Of a stretch of 42,537 bases of DNA, positions 1 to 10,300 are shown one piece after another. The DNA is from Caulobacteraceae bacterium (GTDB taxonomy: Bacteria; Pseudomonadota; Alphaproteobacteria; Caulobacterales; Caulobacteraceae), in the NCBI GenBank assembly GCA_019747095.1, contig JAIERG010000029.1, positions 1-42,537 on the forward strand, given 5' to 3'. The notes below the pieces were generated by a model. The model was given only the letters and a program-made list of their open reading frames with translations, searched no databases and was not told where the DNA came from. The translations under genes were made by a program, and so were the position numbers. Every line of letters starts with the position of its first letter. Position 1 is the first letter of the stretch.

Positions 1-449
1 TGTTCGCCACGACCAACACCATCGGCCTGGGCGACACCTCGGGCCTGTATCACGGCACCCAGCAGATCAATCAGGGCCAGATGGACCGCTGGTCGATCGT
101 GACCACGCTGAACTACCTCGATCACGATGTGGAGGCCGAAATCGTGGCCGCCAAGGTGCCGGAGTGGGTCGACGCCGAGGGCCGCAGGAAGATAGCGGCC
201 ATGGTCCGCGTCGCCGACATGACGCGGAACGCCTTCATGAACGGCGACATTTCGACGGTCATGAGCCCCCGCACGGTCATCACCTGGGCCCAGAACGCCC
301 AGATCTTCGGCGGCGACCTGGGCCTCAGCTTCCGGCTGACGTTCCTGAACAAGTGCGACGAGCTGGAACGGCCGACGATCGCGGAGTTCTATCAGCGGGC
401 GTTTGGGGAGGACCTGCCCGAGGCAGCGGTCAGGGTGAAGGTGGGCTAG
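1..449 (+). CDS. cobS: Cobaltochelatase subunit CobS, C-terminal part (5' end outside window)
   Basis: Open frame from position 3 reads [39 protein letters not shown]...[43 protein letters not shown], characteristic of CobS AAA+ proteins. Confidence 0.9.
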   Translation, partial: FATTNTIGLGDTSGLYHGTQQINQGQMDRWSIVTTLNYLDHDVEAEIVAAKVPEWVDAEGRRKIAAMVRVADMTRNAFMNGDISTVMSPRTVITWAQNAQIFGGDLGLSFRLTFLNKCDELERPTIAEFYQRAFGEDLPEAAVRVKVG

Positions 450-453
450 GCCA

Positions 454-1356
454 TTGGCTCAGAACATCTTCTATCAACAGGCAGGTCGGCGAGGGGAAGC
501 CGACTTTCCGAAATCGATCGTCGATGAGCAGGGCACTCTCCGCCGGTTCAACGCGGACTCTCTCCTTGCCGAGTTCGACTTCCCGGCGGATGTCACGTCA
601 ACTCTGCCTCGCGATGATGTCCAGGTATGGGGCGTCCCATCTGGAGCTCGCAGCTACTTTCAGAAGATGCGCCCCGGCGATGTGTTTTTGCTCATTGGCC
701 AACTAAGCAAGCATGCGCTTGAGTACGGGCAGTTCTTTTACGCCGGGCGAATCGTTCATGTGGTTGAGAGAGAGAACTTTGCACTCTCAGAACGCATATG
801 GGGTGATCAAGGCTTTCCTCTCATCTTCCTGCTCGAAGGTAGGTTGATCGACTATTCGTGGCTAGAGTTCACTTCCGACTTCGGCTTCAAGCCGGGCTTC
901 TACCTCGCTGGCCAGACGATGCGGATTGCTCCAGAAAGGGTACATGCCTCCCCATACAAAACCGTTGAGGCGTTTGCTGCAGCTTTGGGACTGGGGGATC
1001 TGCCCGTCGAGCCAGGTTCAGTCGCTCCAGAACCTGATCGAAGGGGCTTTGCGGAAGGCTCCCGAACTCTCCGAGAACACCTAAGGCTGGAGCGCTCGAC
1101 CGCGCTGGTTGGGCAATTCAAGGCGGGACTTGATGACTTTTGCTGCGCAATCTGCGGCTTCGATTTTGAGGCTACATTTGGTGAGTTGGGTAGGGGCTTT
1201 ATCGAAGCTCATCATGTTGAGCCACTTGGTGAAACGGGCGCGTCGTTCCGACATGTCGAGGATCTGTTACCGGTCTGCTCGAACTGCCATCGTATGCTCC
1301 ACCGGCGATGGCCAGCCCTACGGCCTGACGAACTCCGTGCAATAGTAAAGACCTAA
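454..1356 (+). CDS. HNH endonuclease with N-terminal PUA/EVE-like domain (putative modification-dependent restriction enzyme)
   Basis: C-terminus CAICGFDFEATFG...IEAHHVEPL...DLLPVCSNCHRMLHR is a McrA-type HNH motif. N-terminus (WGVPSGARSYFQKMRPGDVFLLIG...FFYAGRIVHVV...LSERIWGDQGFPLIFLL) looks like an EVE/PUA fold. Likely TTG start. Confidence 0.75.
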   Translation: MAQNIFYQQAGRRGEADFPKSIVDEQGTLRRFNADSLLAEFDFPADVTSTLPRDDVQVWGVPSGARSYFQKMRPGDVFLLIGQLSKHALEYGQFFYAGRIVHVVERENFALSERIWGDQGFPLIFLLEGRLIDYSWLEFTSDFGFKPGFYLAGQTMRIAPERVHASPYKTVEAFAAALGLGDLPVEPGSVAPEPDRRGFAEGSRTLREHLRLERSTALVGQFKAGLDDFCCAICGFDFEATFGELGRGFIEAHHVEPLGETGASFRHVEDLLPVCSNCHRMLHRRWPALRPDELRAIVKT

Positions 1357-1715
1357 CCGCTCCGTCGCGGCCGATCGTCCGGGATCGCCGATCCCACCAC
1401 CCAGCTGACCAACCCGGTCACAATGGCCGCCCCGACGCCCGCCCACAGGCCATCGACCTCGAACCCGCCGAGGAAGCTGGCGACCAGGCCGATGGTGGCG
1501 GCGTTCACGACCAGCAGGAACAGGCCGAAGGTGATGACCGTCAGCGGAAAGGTCAGCACCACCAGAATGGGCCGCACCACGGCATTGACGATGCCTAGCA
1601 ACACCGCCGCGGCGATCAGAGAGCCCGTCTGCGTGAACGCCACGCCCGGCACGAGGTAGGCCGCCAGCCAAAGGCCCAGCGCCGTCACCACCGCCTGGAG
1701 AATGAACCTCAGCAT
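1353..1715 (-). CDS. Phage holin family / 4-TM membrane protein
   Basis: MLRFILQAVVTALGLWLAAYLVPGVAFTQTGSLIAAAVLLGIVNAVVRPILVVLTFPLTVITFGLFLLVVNAATIGLVA: typical 'phage holin family protein' with four hydrophobic helices. Confidence 0.8.
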   Translation of the reverse strand: MLRFILQAVVTALGLWLAAYLVPGVAFTQTGSLIAAAVLLGIVNAVVRPILVVLTFPLTVITFGLFLLVVNAATIGLVASFLGGFEVDGLWAGVGAAIVTGLVSWVVGSAIPDDRPRRSG

Positions 1716-1864
1716 CGCCCTCGCTCCCGGTTTCGTCGCATTTCCGGCGTTGCATATCGCCACGGTCGGCCTCCCCCGCAACCATCGGCGTTAGCGGAAC
1801 CGTAGCGGTTGACGTGCGCTATCAGGAGCAGCCTCCCCGGCTCACGCACATGAAGGATCGATCT

Positions 1865-2176
1865 ATGAGAGAAGAACGCATCGAAGGGGCCGCGACCGGC
1901 CTGAATGGAAAACTCAAGGGCGGCCTCGGCCGTCTCACCGGCGATACAAAGCTGCAACTCGAGGGCAAGTTCGACGAGGTCAAGGGCAAGGCGCTGGACG
2001 CTTACGGTCGCGCCATCGACAAGCTGGAAACACTGAGCGATCGAGCGCCCGCTGATCTGCGCGAGCCGGTCCGGACAGGCCTGGACTTCGCCCGCAGAAA
2101 GCCGCTGGTGACGACCGGTATCATCGCGGTGCTGGCTTTCATCCTGGCCGGGTCAGGCCGCCGTCGGCGTTACTGA
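1865..2176 (+). CDS. CsbD-like stress protein with C-terminal TM segment
   Basis: MREERIEGAATGLNGKLKGGLGRLTGDTKLQLEGKFDEVKGKALDAYGRA is CsbD-like, followed by a hydrophobic segment. Confidence 0.75.
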   Translation: MREERIEGAATGLNGKLKGGLGRLTGDTKLQLEGKFDEVKGKALDAYGRAIDKLETLSDRAPADLREPVRTGLDFARRKPLVTTGIIAVLAFILAGSGRRRRY

Positions 2177-2196
2177 TCGCCCCGCACGAAAGACAC

Positions 2197-2227
2197 GAAA
2201 GGCCCGGGATCGCTCCCGGGCCTTTTG
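2197..2227. terminator. Bidirectional rho-independent terminator
   Basis: gaaaGGCCCGGGAtcgcTCCCGGGCCtttt lies between the convergent csbD-like and clpA genes. Confidence 0.85.
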
Positions 2228-2245
2228 CCTTGAAGCAGAGCGAGG

Positions 2246-4558
2246 TCAGACCGCCTCGCCGTCGACAGTCTCCTTGGCGGGCGCGCCAGCCGTTGAAGTG
2301 ATATCGAAGACGATCTTGCCGTCCTTGAGCTCCACCCGCACGTGTCCACCGCGCGTGAGCCTTCCGAACAGGATGTCGTCGGCGAGCGGCTTCTTGATGT
2401 GCTCCTGGATCGTCCGGGCCAGGGGCCGGGCCCCGTAGAGTTCGTCGAAGCCATTCTTGGCCAGCCAGTCGGTGGCGTCGTCGGTCAGTTCGATGGTGAT
2501 GTTGCGGTCCGCCAGCTGGGCTTCCAGCTGAAGCACGAACTTGGTCACCACCTGGCGGATGGTCTCGGAATCCAGCGCCTTGAAGGCGACGATGGCGTCC
2601 AGACGGTTCCTGAACTCCGGCGCGAACAGGCGCTGGATGGCCTTGTCGTCCTCGCCCTCGACCTTGCCGCGACCAAAGCCGATGGAGGCCCGGGCGTTGT
2701 CCGCGGCACCGGCGTTGGTGGTCATGATCAGGACGGTGTTCCTGAAATCGACCTTCTTGCCGACGGCGTCGGTCAGCATCCCGTTGTCCATGACCTGGAG
2801 CAGGATGTTGTAGACGTCCGGGTGCGCCTTCTCGATCTCGTCGAGCAGAACCACGGCATGCGGATGCTGGTCGACGGCGTCGGTCAGAAGCCCGCCCTGG
2901 TCATGGCCGACGTAGCCCGGAGGGGCACCGATCAGACGGCTGACGGTGTGACGCTCCATGTACTCCGACATGTCGAAACGCAGCATCTCGATGCCGAGCG
3001 TCGCCGCCAGCTGCTTGGCCACCTCGGTCTTGCCGACGCCGGTCGGGCCCGAGAACAGGAAGGCGCCGATGGGCTTTTGCGGATCGCGCAGACCGGCACG
3101 CGCCAGCTTCATGGCCGAGGAGACCTGCTCGATCGCCGCGTCCTGACCGAAGACCGCGCGATTCAGGTCGTCCTTCAGCGCCTTCAGGCTCTCGGTGTCG
3201 GACTTGGACACCGACTTCGGCGGGATGCGGGCCATCTTGGCGATGACGGCCTCGACCTCCTTCTGGCCGATGACCTTCTTTCGCTTGGATTCGGCCAGCA
3301 GCATCTGGGACGCGCCCGCCTCGTCGATGACGTCGATGGCCTTGTCCGGCAGCTTGCGGTCGGTCATGTAGCGCGCCGACAGCTCGACCGCCGAGCGAAT
3401 GGCGGAGTCGGTGTAACGTAGCTTGTGGTGGGTCTCGTAGGAGCTCTTCAGCCCCTTTAGGATCTTCACCGTATCTTCGATCGTCGGCTCGTTGACGTCG
3501 ATCTTCTGGAAGCGACGGACCAGAGCGCGGTCCTTCTCGAAGTGCTGGCGATACTCCTTGTAGGTCGTCGAGCCCATGCAGCGAAGGCTGCCGGACGCGA
3601 GCGCGGGCTTCAGCAGATTGGACGCGTCCATCGCCCCGCCCGAGGTGGCGCCCGCGCCGATCACCGTGTGGATCTCGTCGATGAACAGGATGGCGTCGTC
3701 GTGGTTCTCGAGCTCCTTGACGACCTGCTTCAGCCGCTCCTCGAAGTCGCCGCGGTAACGGGTGCCGGCCAGCAGCGCGCCCATGTCGAGCGAGTAGATG
3801 GTCGCGCCCTTAAGCACGTCCGGGACCTCGCCGTTGACGATCTTGCGGGCCAGGCCTTCGGCGATCGCGGTCTTGCCGACGCCGGGCTCGCCGACCAGCA
3901 GCGGGTTGTTCTTGGTCCGGCGGCAAAGGATCTGGATCGAGCGCTCGACCTCGGCCAGCCGGCCGATCAGGGGGTCGACCTTGCCGTTCCTCGACTTCTC
4001 GTTGAGGTCGACGCAGTAGGCCTCCAGCGCCTCTCCGCCCGACTTGACGGCGGCGGCGTCCTCCGCCTCCTCCGGCGACTGGCCGGCGGCCTTGGCGGGA
4101 CGCGTCTCGCCCTGCCCCGCCTTCTTGGCGATGCCGTGGGCGATGAAGTTGACCGCGTCGTAGCGGGTCATGTCCTGCTCCTGCAGGAAGTAGGCGGCGT
4201 GGCTCTCGCGCTCCGAGAAGATGGCGACCAGCACGTTTGCGCCGGAAACCTCTTCCCGGCCCGAGGACTGGACGTGGATCACAGCGCGCTGGATCACGCG
4301 CTGGAAGCCGGCGGTGGGCTTGGCGTCCTCGCCGTCCGACGTCGCGAGCGCGGCGAGGTCGGTATCGACATACAGGGTCAGGGCCGTCTTCAACGCCGTC
4401 AGATCGACGTTGCAGGCCTTCATCACTGCAGAGGCGTCCGGGTCGTCAACCAGGGCGAGCAGGAGGTGTTCGAGGGTGGCGTACTCATGCCGGCGCTCAT
4501 TGGCGTAGGCCACGGCGCGGTGCAGGGTCTCTTCGAGAGGACGCGAAAACGAGGGCAT
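2246..4558 (-). CDS. clpA: ATP-dependent Clp protease ATP-binding subunit ClpA
   Basis: [37 protein letters not shown]-domain, two Walker A motifs ([16 protein letters not shown]). Upstream of it on the same strand is clpS. True start is internal to the listed ORF. Confidence 0.97.
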   Translation of the reverse strand: MPSFSRPLEETLHRAVAYANERRHEYATLEHLLLALVDDPDASAVMKACNVDLTALKTALTLYVDTDLAALATSDGEDAKPTAGFQRVIQRAVIHVQSSGREEVSGANVLVAIFSERESHAAYFLQEQDMTRYDAVNFIAHGIAKKAGQGETRPAKAAGQSPEEAEDAAAVKSGGEALEAYCVDLNEKSRNGKVDPLIGRLAEVERSIQILCRRTKNNPLLVGEPGVGKTAIAEGLARKIVNGEVPDVLKGATIYSLDMGALLAGTRYRGDFEERLKQVVKELENHDDAILFIDEIHTVIGAGATSGGAMDASNLLKPALASGSLRCMGSTTYKEYRQHFEKDRALVRRFQKIDVNEPTIEDTVKILKGLKSSYETHHKLRYTDSAIRSAVELSARYMTDRKLPDKAIDVIDEAGASQMLLAESKRKKVIGQKEVEAVIAKMARIPPKSVSKSDTESLKALKDDLNRAVFGQDAAIEQVSSAMKLARAGLRDPQKPIGAFLFSGPTGVGKTEVAKQLAATLGIEMLRFDMSEYMERHTVSRLIGAPPGYVGHDQGGLLTDAVDQHPHAVVLLDEIEKAHPDVYNILLQVMDNGMLTDAVGKKVDFRNTVLIMTTNAGAADNARASIGFGRGKVEGEDDKAIQRLFAPEFRNRLDAIVAFKALDSETIRQVVTKFVLQLEAQLADRNITIELTDDATDWLAKNGFDELYGARPLARTIQEHIKKPLADDILFGRLTRGGHVRVELKDGKIVFDITSTAGAPAKETVDGEAV

Positions 4559-4571
4559 GGGGAGGTTCCTC

Positions 4572-4904
4572 TCAGTCCTTTTCCATCGTGCATTGCAGGG
4601 GGTGCTGGTGGCGCCGCGCCGTCTCGACCACCTGGGCGACCTTGGTTTCGGCCACTTCGTAGGTGTAGACGCCGCACACGCCGACGCCATGCTGGTGCAC
4701 ATGCAGCATGATGCGGGTCGCGTCCTCGCGACTCTTCTGGAAGAACCGCTCCAGCACGTAAACGACGAACTCCATTGGTGTGTAGTCGTCGTTCAGGATC
4801 AGCACCCGATAGAGCGAGGGCTTCTGAAGCTTGGGCTTCGTCTCGGTGACGGTGGCGGCACCGATGCCGCCTCCGCCCTGTTCGCCGGGTCTTCGCGTCG
4901 CCAT
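4572..4904 (-). CDS. clpS: ATP-dependent Clp protease adaptor ClpS
   Basis: [64 protein letters not shown] is ClpS. Confidence 0.97.
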   Translation of the reverse strand: MATRRPGEQGGGGIGAATVTETKPKLQKPSLYRVLILNDDYTPMEFVVYVLERFFQKSREDATRIMLHVHQHGVGVCGVYTYEVAETKVAQVVETARRHQHPLQCTMEKD

Positions 4905-4997
4905 TCTCAGTCCGTCGGGGAGTCGATGGATCAGATAGGCAATGATGGCTGGATTTGAAGGCGCGTCCAGTCACGGCTTTGCGTCAAGACGCGAAAA

Positions 4998-5023
4998 GGG
5001 CCCCCGGATCGATCCGGGAGCCC
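4998..5023. terminator. Rho-independent terminator-like hairpin downstream of phasin
   Basis: aaaaGGGCCCCCGGATCGATCCGGGAGCCCttc hairpin, 3' of the minus-strand phasin gene. Confidence 0.75.
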
Positions 5024-5048
5024 TTCGATAGCCTCCAAAAAGTCAGGC

Positions 5049-5540
5049 TTAGCGAGCGGCCTGGAACTTCTCGACGGTCGCGGTCACGCGCTCGTTGATC
5101 GGCTTGAAGCTGTCCTTGACCGAAGCGGTCAGGGTCTCGGTCATCTTGGTGACTTCCGACAGGTGGGTTTCCATCGCCGACTTGGCGAAGTTGGTCTGCA
5201 GCTCGATGAGCTCCTGGATCGAACGGGCCTGGGCCATCGACTGGGCGGCGGCGACGCCGTGCTCCCAGCTGGTCTTGCCATAGGACAGGGCCTGGGCCGA
5301 CAGGGCCTCAGCGCCCTTCTGGGCGGCGGTGGCCGAAGCAGTCAGGGCTTCGAGGTTCGACTTGGAGTGAGCGGCCAGCTCGTTCAGCGAGGCGGTCGTC
5401 TTTTCCATGCCTTCGCGGACGGCCTTGACGCCAGCGGCCTGAACGGTCTCGGCCTGGGCCTTGAACTGCTCGACCTGAGCCTTCGTCGCGGCTTCGGTCT
5501 GCTTGACGGTCTTGGTGATGGTTTCGGCGGTGTCAGCCAT
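5049..5540 (-). CDS. Phasin family protein
   Basis: MADTAETITKTVKQTEAATKAQVEQFKAQAETVQAAGVKAVREGMEKTTASLNELAAHSKSNLEALTASATAAQKGAEALSAQALSYGKTSWEHGVAAAQSMAQARSIQELIELQTNFAKSAMETHLSEVTKMTE is typical Phasin_2. Confidence 0.93.
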   Translation of the reverse strand: MADTAETITKTVKQTEAATKAQVEQFKAQAETVQAAGVKAVREGMEKTTASLNELAAHSKSNLEALTASATAAQKGAEALSAQALSYGKTSWEHGVAAAQSMAQARSIQELIELQTNFAKSAMETHLSEVTKMTETLTASVKDSFKPINERVTATVEKFQAAR

Positions 5541-5615
5541 TTGGTGTCTCCTGAAGCTCGTGAACCGCGGTTGATCCGCGTGAATTCCTTCACCCCTGCT
5601 GAGGCGATGAGCGCG

Positions 5616-5644
5616 TATATGGTGCAAGTGCGAAATCTGGTCAA
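5616..5644 (-). promoter_or_regulatory. Candidate sigma70 promoter of the phasin gene
   Basis: On the minus strand TTGACC - 17 nt - CATATA, about 75-100 nt upstream of the phasin ATG. Confidence 0.5.
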
Positions 5645-5646
5645 GT

Positions 5647-5671
5647 AGATTTTGTGCAGCGCACAAAATCT
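5647..5671. promoter_or_regulatory. Perfect 11-bp inverted repeat (candidate operator) upstream of phasin -35
   Basis: AGATTTTGTGC-agc-GCACAAAATCT, perfect dyad in the divergent phasin/dac intergenic region. Confidence 0.6.
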
Positions 5672-5823
5672 GACGAGCGTCGCTCGCCCATCAGGATTCG
5701 TCCGTTCAATTCAGCGTTGACGTCTGCTTAACCGACATGAAACCTGCGGACCTCATGTTAGGCTGACACTTGCGTCGCGCCGGGGGCCGTCGTCGCGTCA
5801 CGAACGGATGAGGCTGTTTGCCG

Positions 5824-7347
5824 ATGATGCGTTTTCTCCCCAAGAGACTTTGGTCCGTTCGGCGTCGCGTCGTCGCGATGTTGGCCATGATCTCTCTGGT
5901 GCTGGGCAGTGGTTTGGGCACCCTGGACCAGGTACGGGCCCAAGCCGGCGAAAACACGCGCTATGCCGCCATCGTCGTTGACGCCACGACCGGCGAAGTT
6001 CTGTTTGCTCGCCATGCTGACAGCCGTAGGTACCCCGCCTCCATCACAAAGGTGATGACGCTTTACCTCGCGTTCGAGGCGCTGGAACGGGGACAAGTGC
6101 GCCTCGACGACGTCATCACAGTATCTCCTCTCGCAGCCTCACAGCCGCCGTCCAAGCTTGGGCTGGCCGCCGGGCAGACGATTCGACTGGACGACGCCAT
6201 GCGCGCGACCGCAGTCCGTTCGGCCAATGACATGGCGGTTGTCATTGCCGAGCACATTGCCGGGTCTGAGGCGCGGTTCGCCTCCATGATGACGCTTAAG
6301 GCTCAAGAACTGGGCATGACGCAGACCCGCTACGTCAACCCAAACGGCCTGCCCGATAGCCGGCAGCTGACTTCGGCGCGCGACCTCGCGATCCTGGCCC
6401 GGGCAGTGATGCGCGACTACCCCCAGTATTACGCCTACTTCGGGCAGCACGACTGGGTGTATGAGGGGCGGGACTTTCGTAACACAAACGGTTTGCTGCA
6501 CTCAGGGAACGGTTACGACGGGATCAAGACCGGCTTCACCAACGCTTCGGGTTACAACCTAGCGGCATCCGCGGTTCGGGATGGACGCAGGTTGATCACC
6601 ATCGTCCTCGGCGGCCGATCGAGTGCAACTCGAAATGCGCACGTGGCGGAGCTGATGGATACCGGCTTTGAGGTCGAGCGTCGGCGCGCTGCCGGAGAGC
6701 GGATCCAGGTTGCGCAAGCCTTCTTCGAATCGCGAGGCTTTGGCATCGGCGGGCCGGACACAGGCGCGCCTGTGGCCTACGCGTCACTGAACGGCGCGCC
6801 TTCGACATCCGCAGACACCAGCCAGGGCTCCAACGCCGTGGCCTACGCCTCGCTTCCCGCTGCCTCCATCGTTACGCCCACAGCCGTCGCGAACACGCCA
6901 CCGGCAGGCTACACCCGGGCAACGCCCGTCGCGGCTGGGGCGACGCAGCGCGCTGAGGCCCCTGCGCCGCGTGCCGGGGGAAATCTGACGGCCAGCCTGA
7001 ACAGCGGCGTGACTGAAACAACCTCACTCAACCGTGGCACGACCGGAGCGAGTTCCCGCCCATCGGCCGCTGCCAACACGCGACCCACAGCCCCGGCGCG
7101 ACCAGCATCAGAACGTTGGAGCGTGCAGGTCGGCGCTTTCCGCGACGAGGGCGTGGCGCGGGATTGGCTCGCCGAGGTCAATCGCCGTTTCCGCAGTCAA
7201 TTCTCGAATGCTGAGCGCACCGTGGCCTCAGCGGCCGGGTGGCACAGGTCCCGCTTCACAGGGATGACCGAGGCGGCGGCGCGGGCAGCCTGCGACGCGC
7301 TCGATGCCCGGCGCGTCACCTGCATGGTGGTGCGGCCGGGCGGCTGA
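5824..7347 (+). CDS. D-alanyl-D-alanine carboxypeptidase (PBP5/6, peptidase S11) with C-terminal SPOR domain
   Basis: SxxK (PASITKVM), SAN motif (VRSANDMAVV), KTG (DGIKTGFT). C-terminal WSVQVGAFRDEGVARDWLAEV...C is SPOR-like. Confidence 0.92.
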   Translation: MMRFLPKRLWSVRRRVVAMLAMISLVLGSGLGTLDQVRAQAGENTRYAAIVVDATTGEVLFARHADSRRYPASITKVMTLYLAFEALERGQVRLDDVITVSPLAASQPPSKLGLAAGQTIRLDDAMRATAVRSANDMAVVIAEHIAGSEARFASMMTLKAQELGMTQTRYVNPNGLPDSRQLTSARDLAILARAVMRDYPQYYAYFGQHDWVYEGRDFRNTNGLLHSGNGYDGIKTGFTNASGYNLAASAVRDGRRLITIVLGGRSSATRNAHVAELMDTGFEVERRRAAGERIQVAQAFFESRGFGIGGPDTGAPVAYASLNGAPSTSADTSQGSNAVAYASLPAASIVTPTAVANTPPAGYTRATPVAAGATQRAEAPAPRAGGNLTASLNSGVTETTSLNRGTTGASSRPSAAANTRPTAPARPASERWSVQVGAFRDEGVARDWLAEVNRRFRSQFSNAERTVASAAGWHRSRFTGMTEAAARAACDALDARRVTCMVVRPGG

Positions 7348-7352
7348 CGGTC

Positions 7353-10300
7353 CTAGCGGATCTCGACGCGGCGGGCGTTCGCCGGGATCGCCAGATCATT
7401 TCCTGACCATGATGCCGCACGGCCATCGATGCGGACCCGTTGAGGCGGCGTTGCGTCTTCCGGCCAGCGAAGGACAAAGCCACCGGGCGGGGTGGCCGCG
7501 CCCAAGAGCGTCAAGGTCGCGACACCAGCCCGGCGGCGCAGGGTGAATGAAAGGTCGCCGTAGGGCGTGCGGATCCCACGCAGCCCGATACCAGTCGGGC
7601 TGTCGATCCAGCGCAGGGGTACGCCGGCGGCGAGGATCAAGGCGTTGTCGGTGTCGCGCTCATGCACGAACAGGTCGAGTGCCGAGCGGATGTAGTCCGA
7701 GCTGATCCATGCGTGGGGCATGTCGCCGATGAAGCGGGGCTCGCGCAAGTCGCGGCCGACGACCTCGGCCCAGCCGTTCCAGGCGGAGGGACGGCGGTCG
7801 GCGAAAAAGAAGTCGAGCGCCTCCAGCGCCCGGTCGCGATGGCCGAGGCGGACAAGGGCGCCGACGTTTCTGAGCTCGTAGGGGGTGTAGTCTTTCCACT
7901 GACTGCGGTTGGCGGCGCGGGCCTGGAAACTGGACCAGTAGCGGTCGAAGGTGTTGGTCAGCAGGTTCCGGGGCAGGTCAGACTGCAGGCCGCCAGGCGA
8001 CAGGCCGATGGTGGTCGAGGTGGCGTCGAAGTCGCCCCGGTCGGCCGCGCCCGCTATCCAGTCGATCCGGTGATGGGCGGCGGTCGCCTCGATGGAAGCG
8101 AGGACGTCGGTCAGGAACTCGCGCCGGGCGGCCTCGTAGCGGTCGGCGGCGGCGGTGTCGCCCAGCGTGCGGGCGATGAAGACGGCGTCGCGATAGCCGA
8201 GCAGGCCCCAGAAGTTGTCCCAGTTCGAGTATGCGGGCCGGTCGGAATAGCCCTCGTGGCTGATGGAGGGGGGCAGCAGGCCGTAGAGGTGGCGACGGCC
8301 GGGCGTCTGGTTCTCCGGCGTGCGGGTCTGGGCGCGCAGCTCGTCCATATAGCGAATAGCGCCCTGGACCTGCGGCCAGACGGCGCGGAGCTGGGTCTCG
8401 TCGCCGGTGTAGCGGAAGGTCTCGGCGGCGAGGAAGACGAACTCGCCGTGGCTGTCGTTCTCGGGCACGGGATCGGCCCCGCGCTGGTCGACGCAGCAGG
8501 GCACCTTGCCGTTGTCGAAAACGAAGGGGGCATACCAGGCGAGGTAGTCCTGGCTGAGGGCGGCGTGGCCCAGGCGGTTCAGCCCCTCGGCCATCATGGC
8601 CCCGTCGCGGATCCAGGAGCGGTTGTAGCTACGCGTGCCGGGCTGGAGGATCGGGCCCTGGCGCGACATCAGCATGTGGGCCAGCGAGGACTTCATCGTG
8701 TCCTCGATGCGCTGGGCTTCGGGCGGGAGGATCAGGTCGAAGCGGTCGAGCTTCTCGCGCCAGGTGGCCGCGATGCGCGACTGGACGGTGTCCAGCGCCG
8801 CCTCGACAGAGCCGGTCGCGGGCAAGGCTGGGCGGACGCCCGCCAGCGCCGTGACCCAGCCGATGGTGCGGGTCTCGCCGGGCTGGAGGGTCACCGTCCA
8901 GGTCAGGGCGCCGGACATCAGGCCGGTGCGGTCGGACTCGACCACGGCGTCGCGGGGCGCGTCGGGGCCTCGGGCAAGCAGGCTCTGCGGATCGGCGCCG
9001 GCGTGGAAGGTCGCCAGCCGCGCCTCGTCGGGCTGGACCAGGGGGCGGATGCGCAGGGCGTCGTTCAGGACCAGCTCGGCGCCGTTCCACTGGATTTGCT
9101 CCAGAGGCGAGGCCCCCCCGGGGACGGCGAGGAACTGGACCGGGCCGTTGACCTGCATGGGGCGGGCCATGAGGGCCAGCGTCAGGGTGCGCGGGCGCGG
9201 CGAGGTGTTGGTCAGGTCGTAGCGGCCGTAGAGCGACGCGGCGTCAGGCGAGCCTTCGGCCATGGCCGTGACCTTCAGCGTCCAATCGTCGTGGGTCCAG
9301 GTGACCGTCGGGATCGGCAGGTCGTCGTCGATCAGCGCTTGTTCGACCCGCGCGTCGGCCCAGATGACGACACGGCCGTTGTCCAGGACGAAGGGTTCAA
9401 TGGACGGGCCGCCGCGCTTCAGCTCGATGGCACCGTCCTCCGAGATCAGGCCGCTCTCGCCGCCGCCGTCGACGCCGACGAGGGTCCAGTAGGGCTGCTC
9501 GCCCCGGAAGCCGCGCGGATACAGGCCCCGGCGGCTGCGGTCGGCAATGGCGGTCAGGAAGGCGGTGCGGCTCTCGCCGAAGGACAGGGGCTCAATGCGC
9601 AGGTCGGCAAGGCCATAGACGGCGGTCGCGCCGTCGCGCGCGCCGAAGCCGGCGCCCATCTGGGCTGAGGCCGGAGTGGGCTGGGGTTCGATGAGGTCCA
9701 GGCGGAGCCAGCGGGCCGACGCCTCGGTGGTCATCAGCCAGTCCACGCCCCCGTTCGAGCCGTCGACGCGGGCCAGCTCGCGCCACTGGCGGCGGTCCGA
9801 CGAGGCCAGCAGGCGGTAGCGGGAGGCGGCGCGGCCCTCGACCCAGGTCAGGGTCAGGCCGCCGAACTCGCGTTCGTAGCCGAGGTCGAGCGTGAGGCTC
9901 TGGGCACCGGCGCCCTCGGTGACCCAGGCGGTGCGAGGGTCATCGTCCACGGCGAGCGCGGCGACGCTCTGGCCCTGTTCGCTCGACGCCTCGGCGATCG
10001 GACGCGGCGGGACGGAGGGCTCGGGCGGCAGGGTGCGCAGCGTCAGGTCGTCGATCTCGATGAAGCCCTGCCCGCCCTCCCCGGCCACGACGACGAACTC
10101 GATCCGCTCGGTGCCCCGGAAGGTGCGGTCCGGGTTGGGGCCCCAGGCCCAGACGATCTGGCGGCGCTTGATGATCACCTCGGTCCATTCGCCTGGGAAG
10201 TCGTAGCGGGTCAGCTGACGCCAATGGACGTTCTCGCCCGACGCATCGGTGAACTTGATCTCGAAGGTGTTGGTCGGCCCCTCGCCCCGGACGCGGAAGC

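Noticed and set aside
2342-3421. 359-aa plus-strand ORF (and 3542-4711, 389 aa) opposite clpA
   Set aside because: Composition typical of antisense frames in high-GC genes; clpA is strongly conserved there.
5562-5573. AACCGCGGTT palindrome in the phasin leader
   Set aside because: Short GC-rich palindrome expected by chance at this composition; it lies in the 5' untranslated leader with no supporting partner.
6768-6870. Duplicated VAYASL segments in the D,D-carboxypeptidase linker
   Set aside because: Low-complexity Ala/Thr/Ser/Pro linker between the peptidase and SPOR domains; not a distinct repeat element.
7662-9668. 668-aa plus-strand ORF opposite the large glycosidase
   Set aside because: High-GC shadow frame: Gly/Ala/Val/Asp-rich with no recognisable domain, whereas the minus-strand frame has clear domains and a signal peptide.
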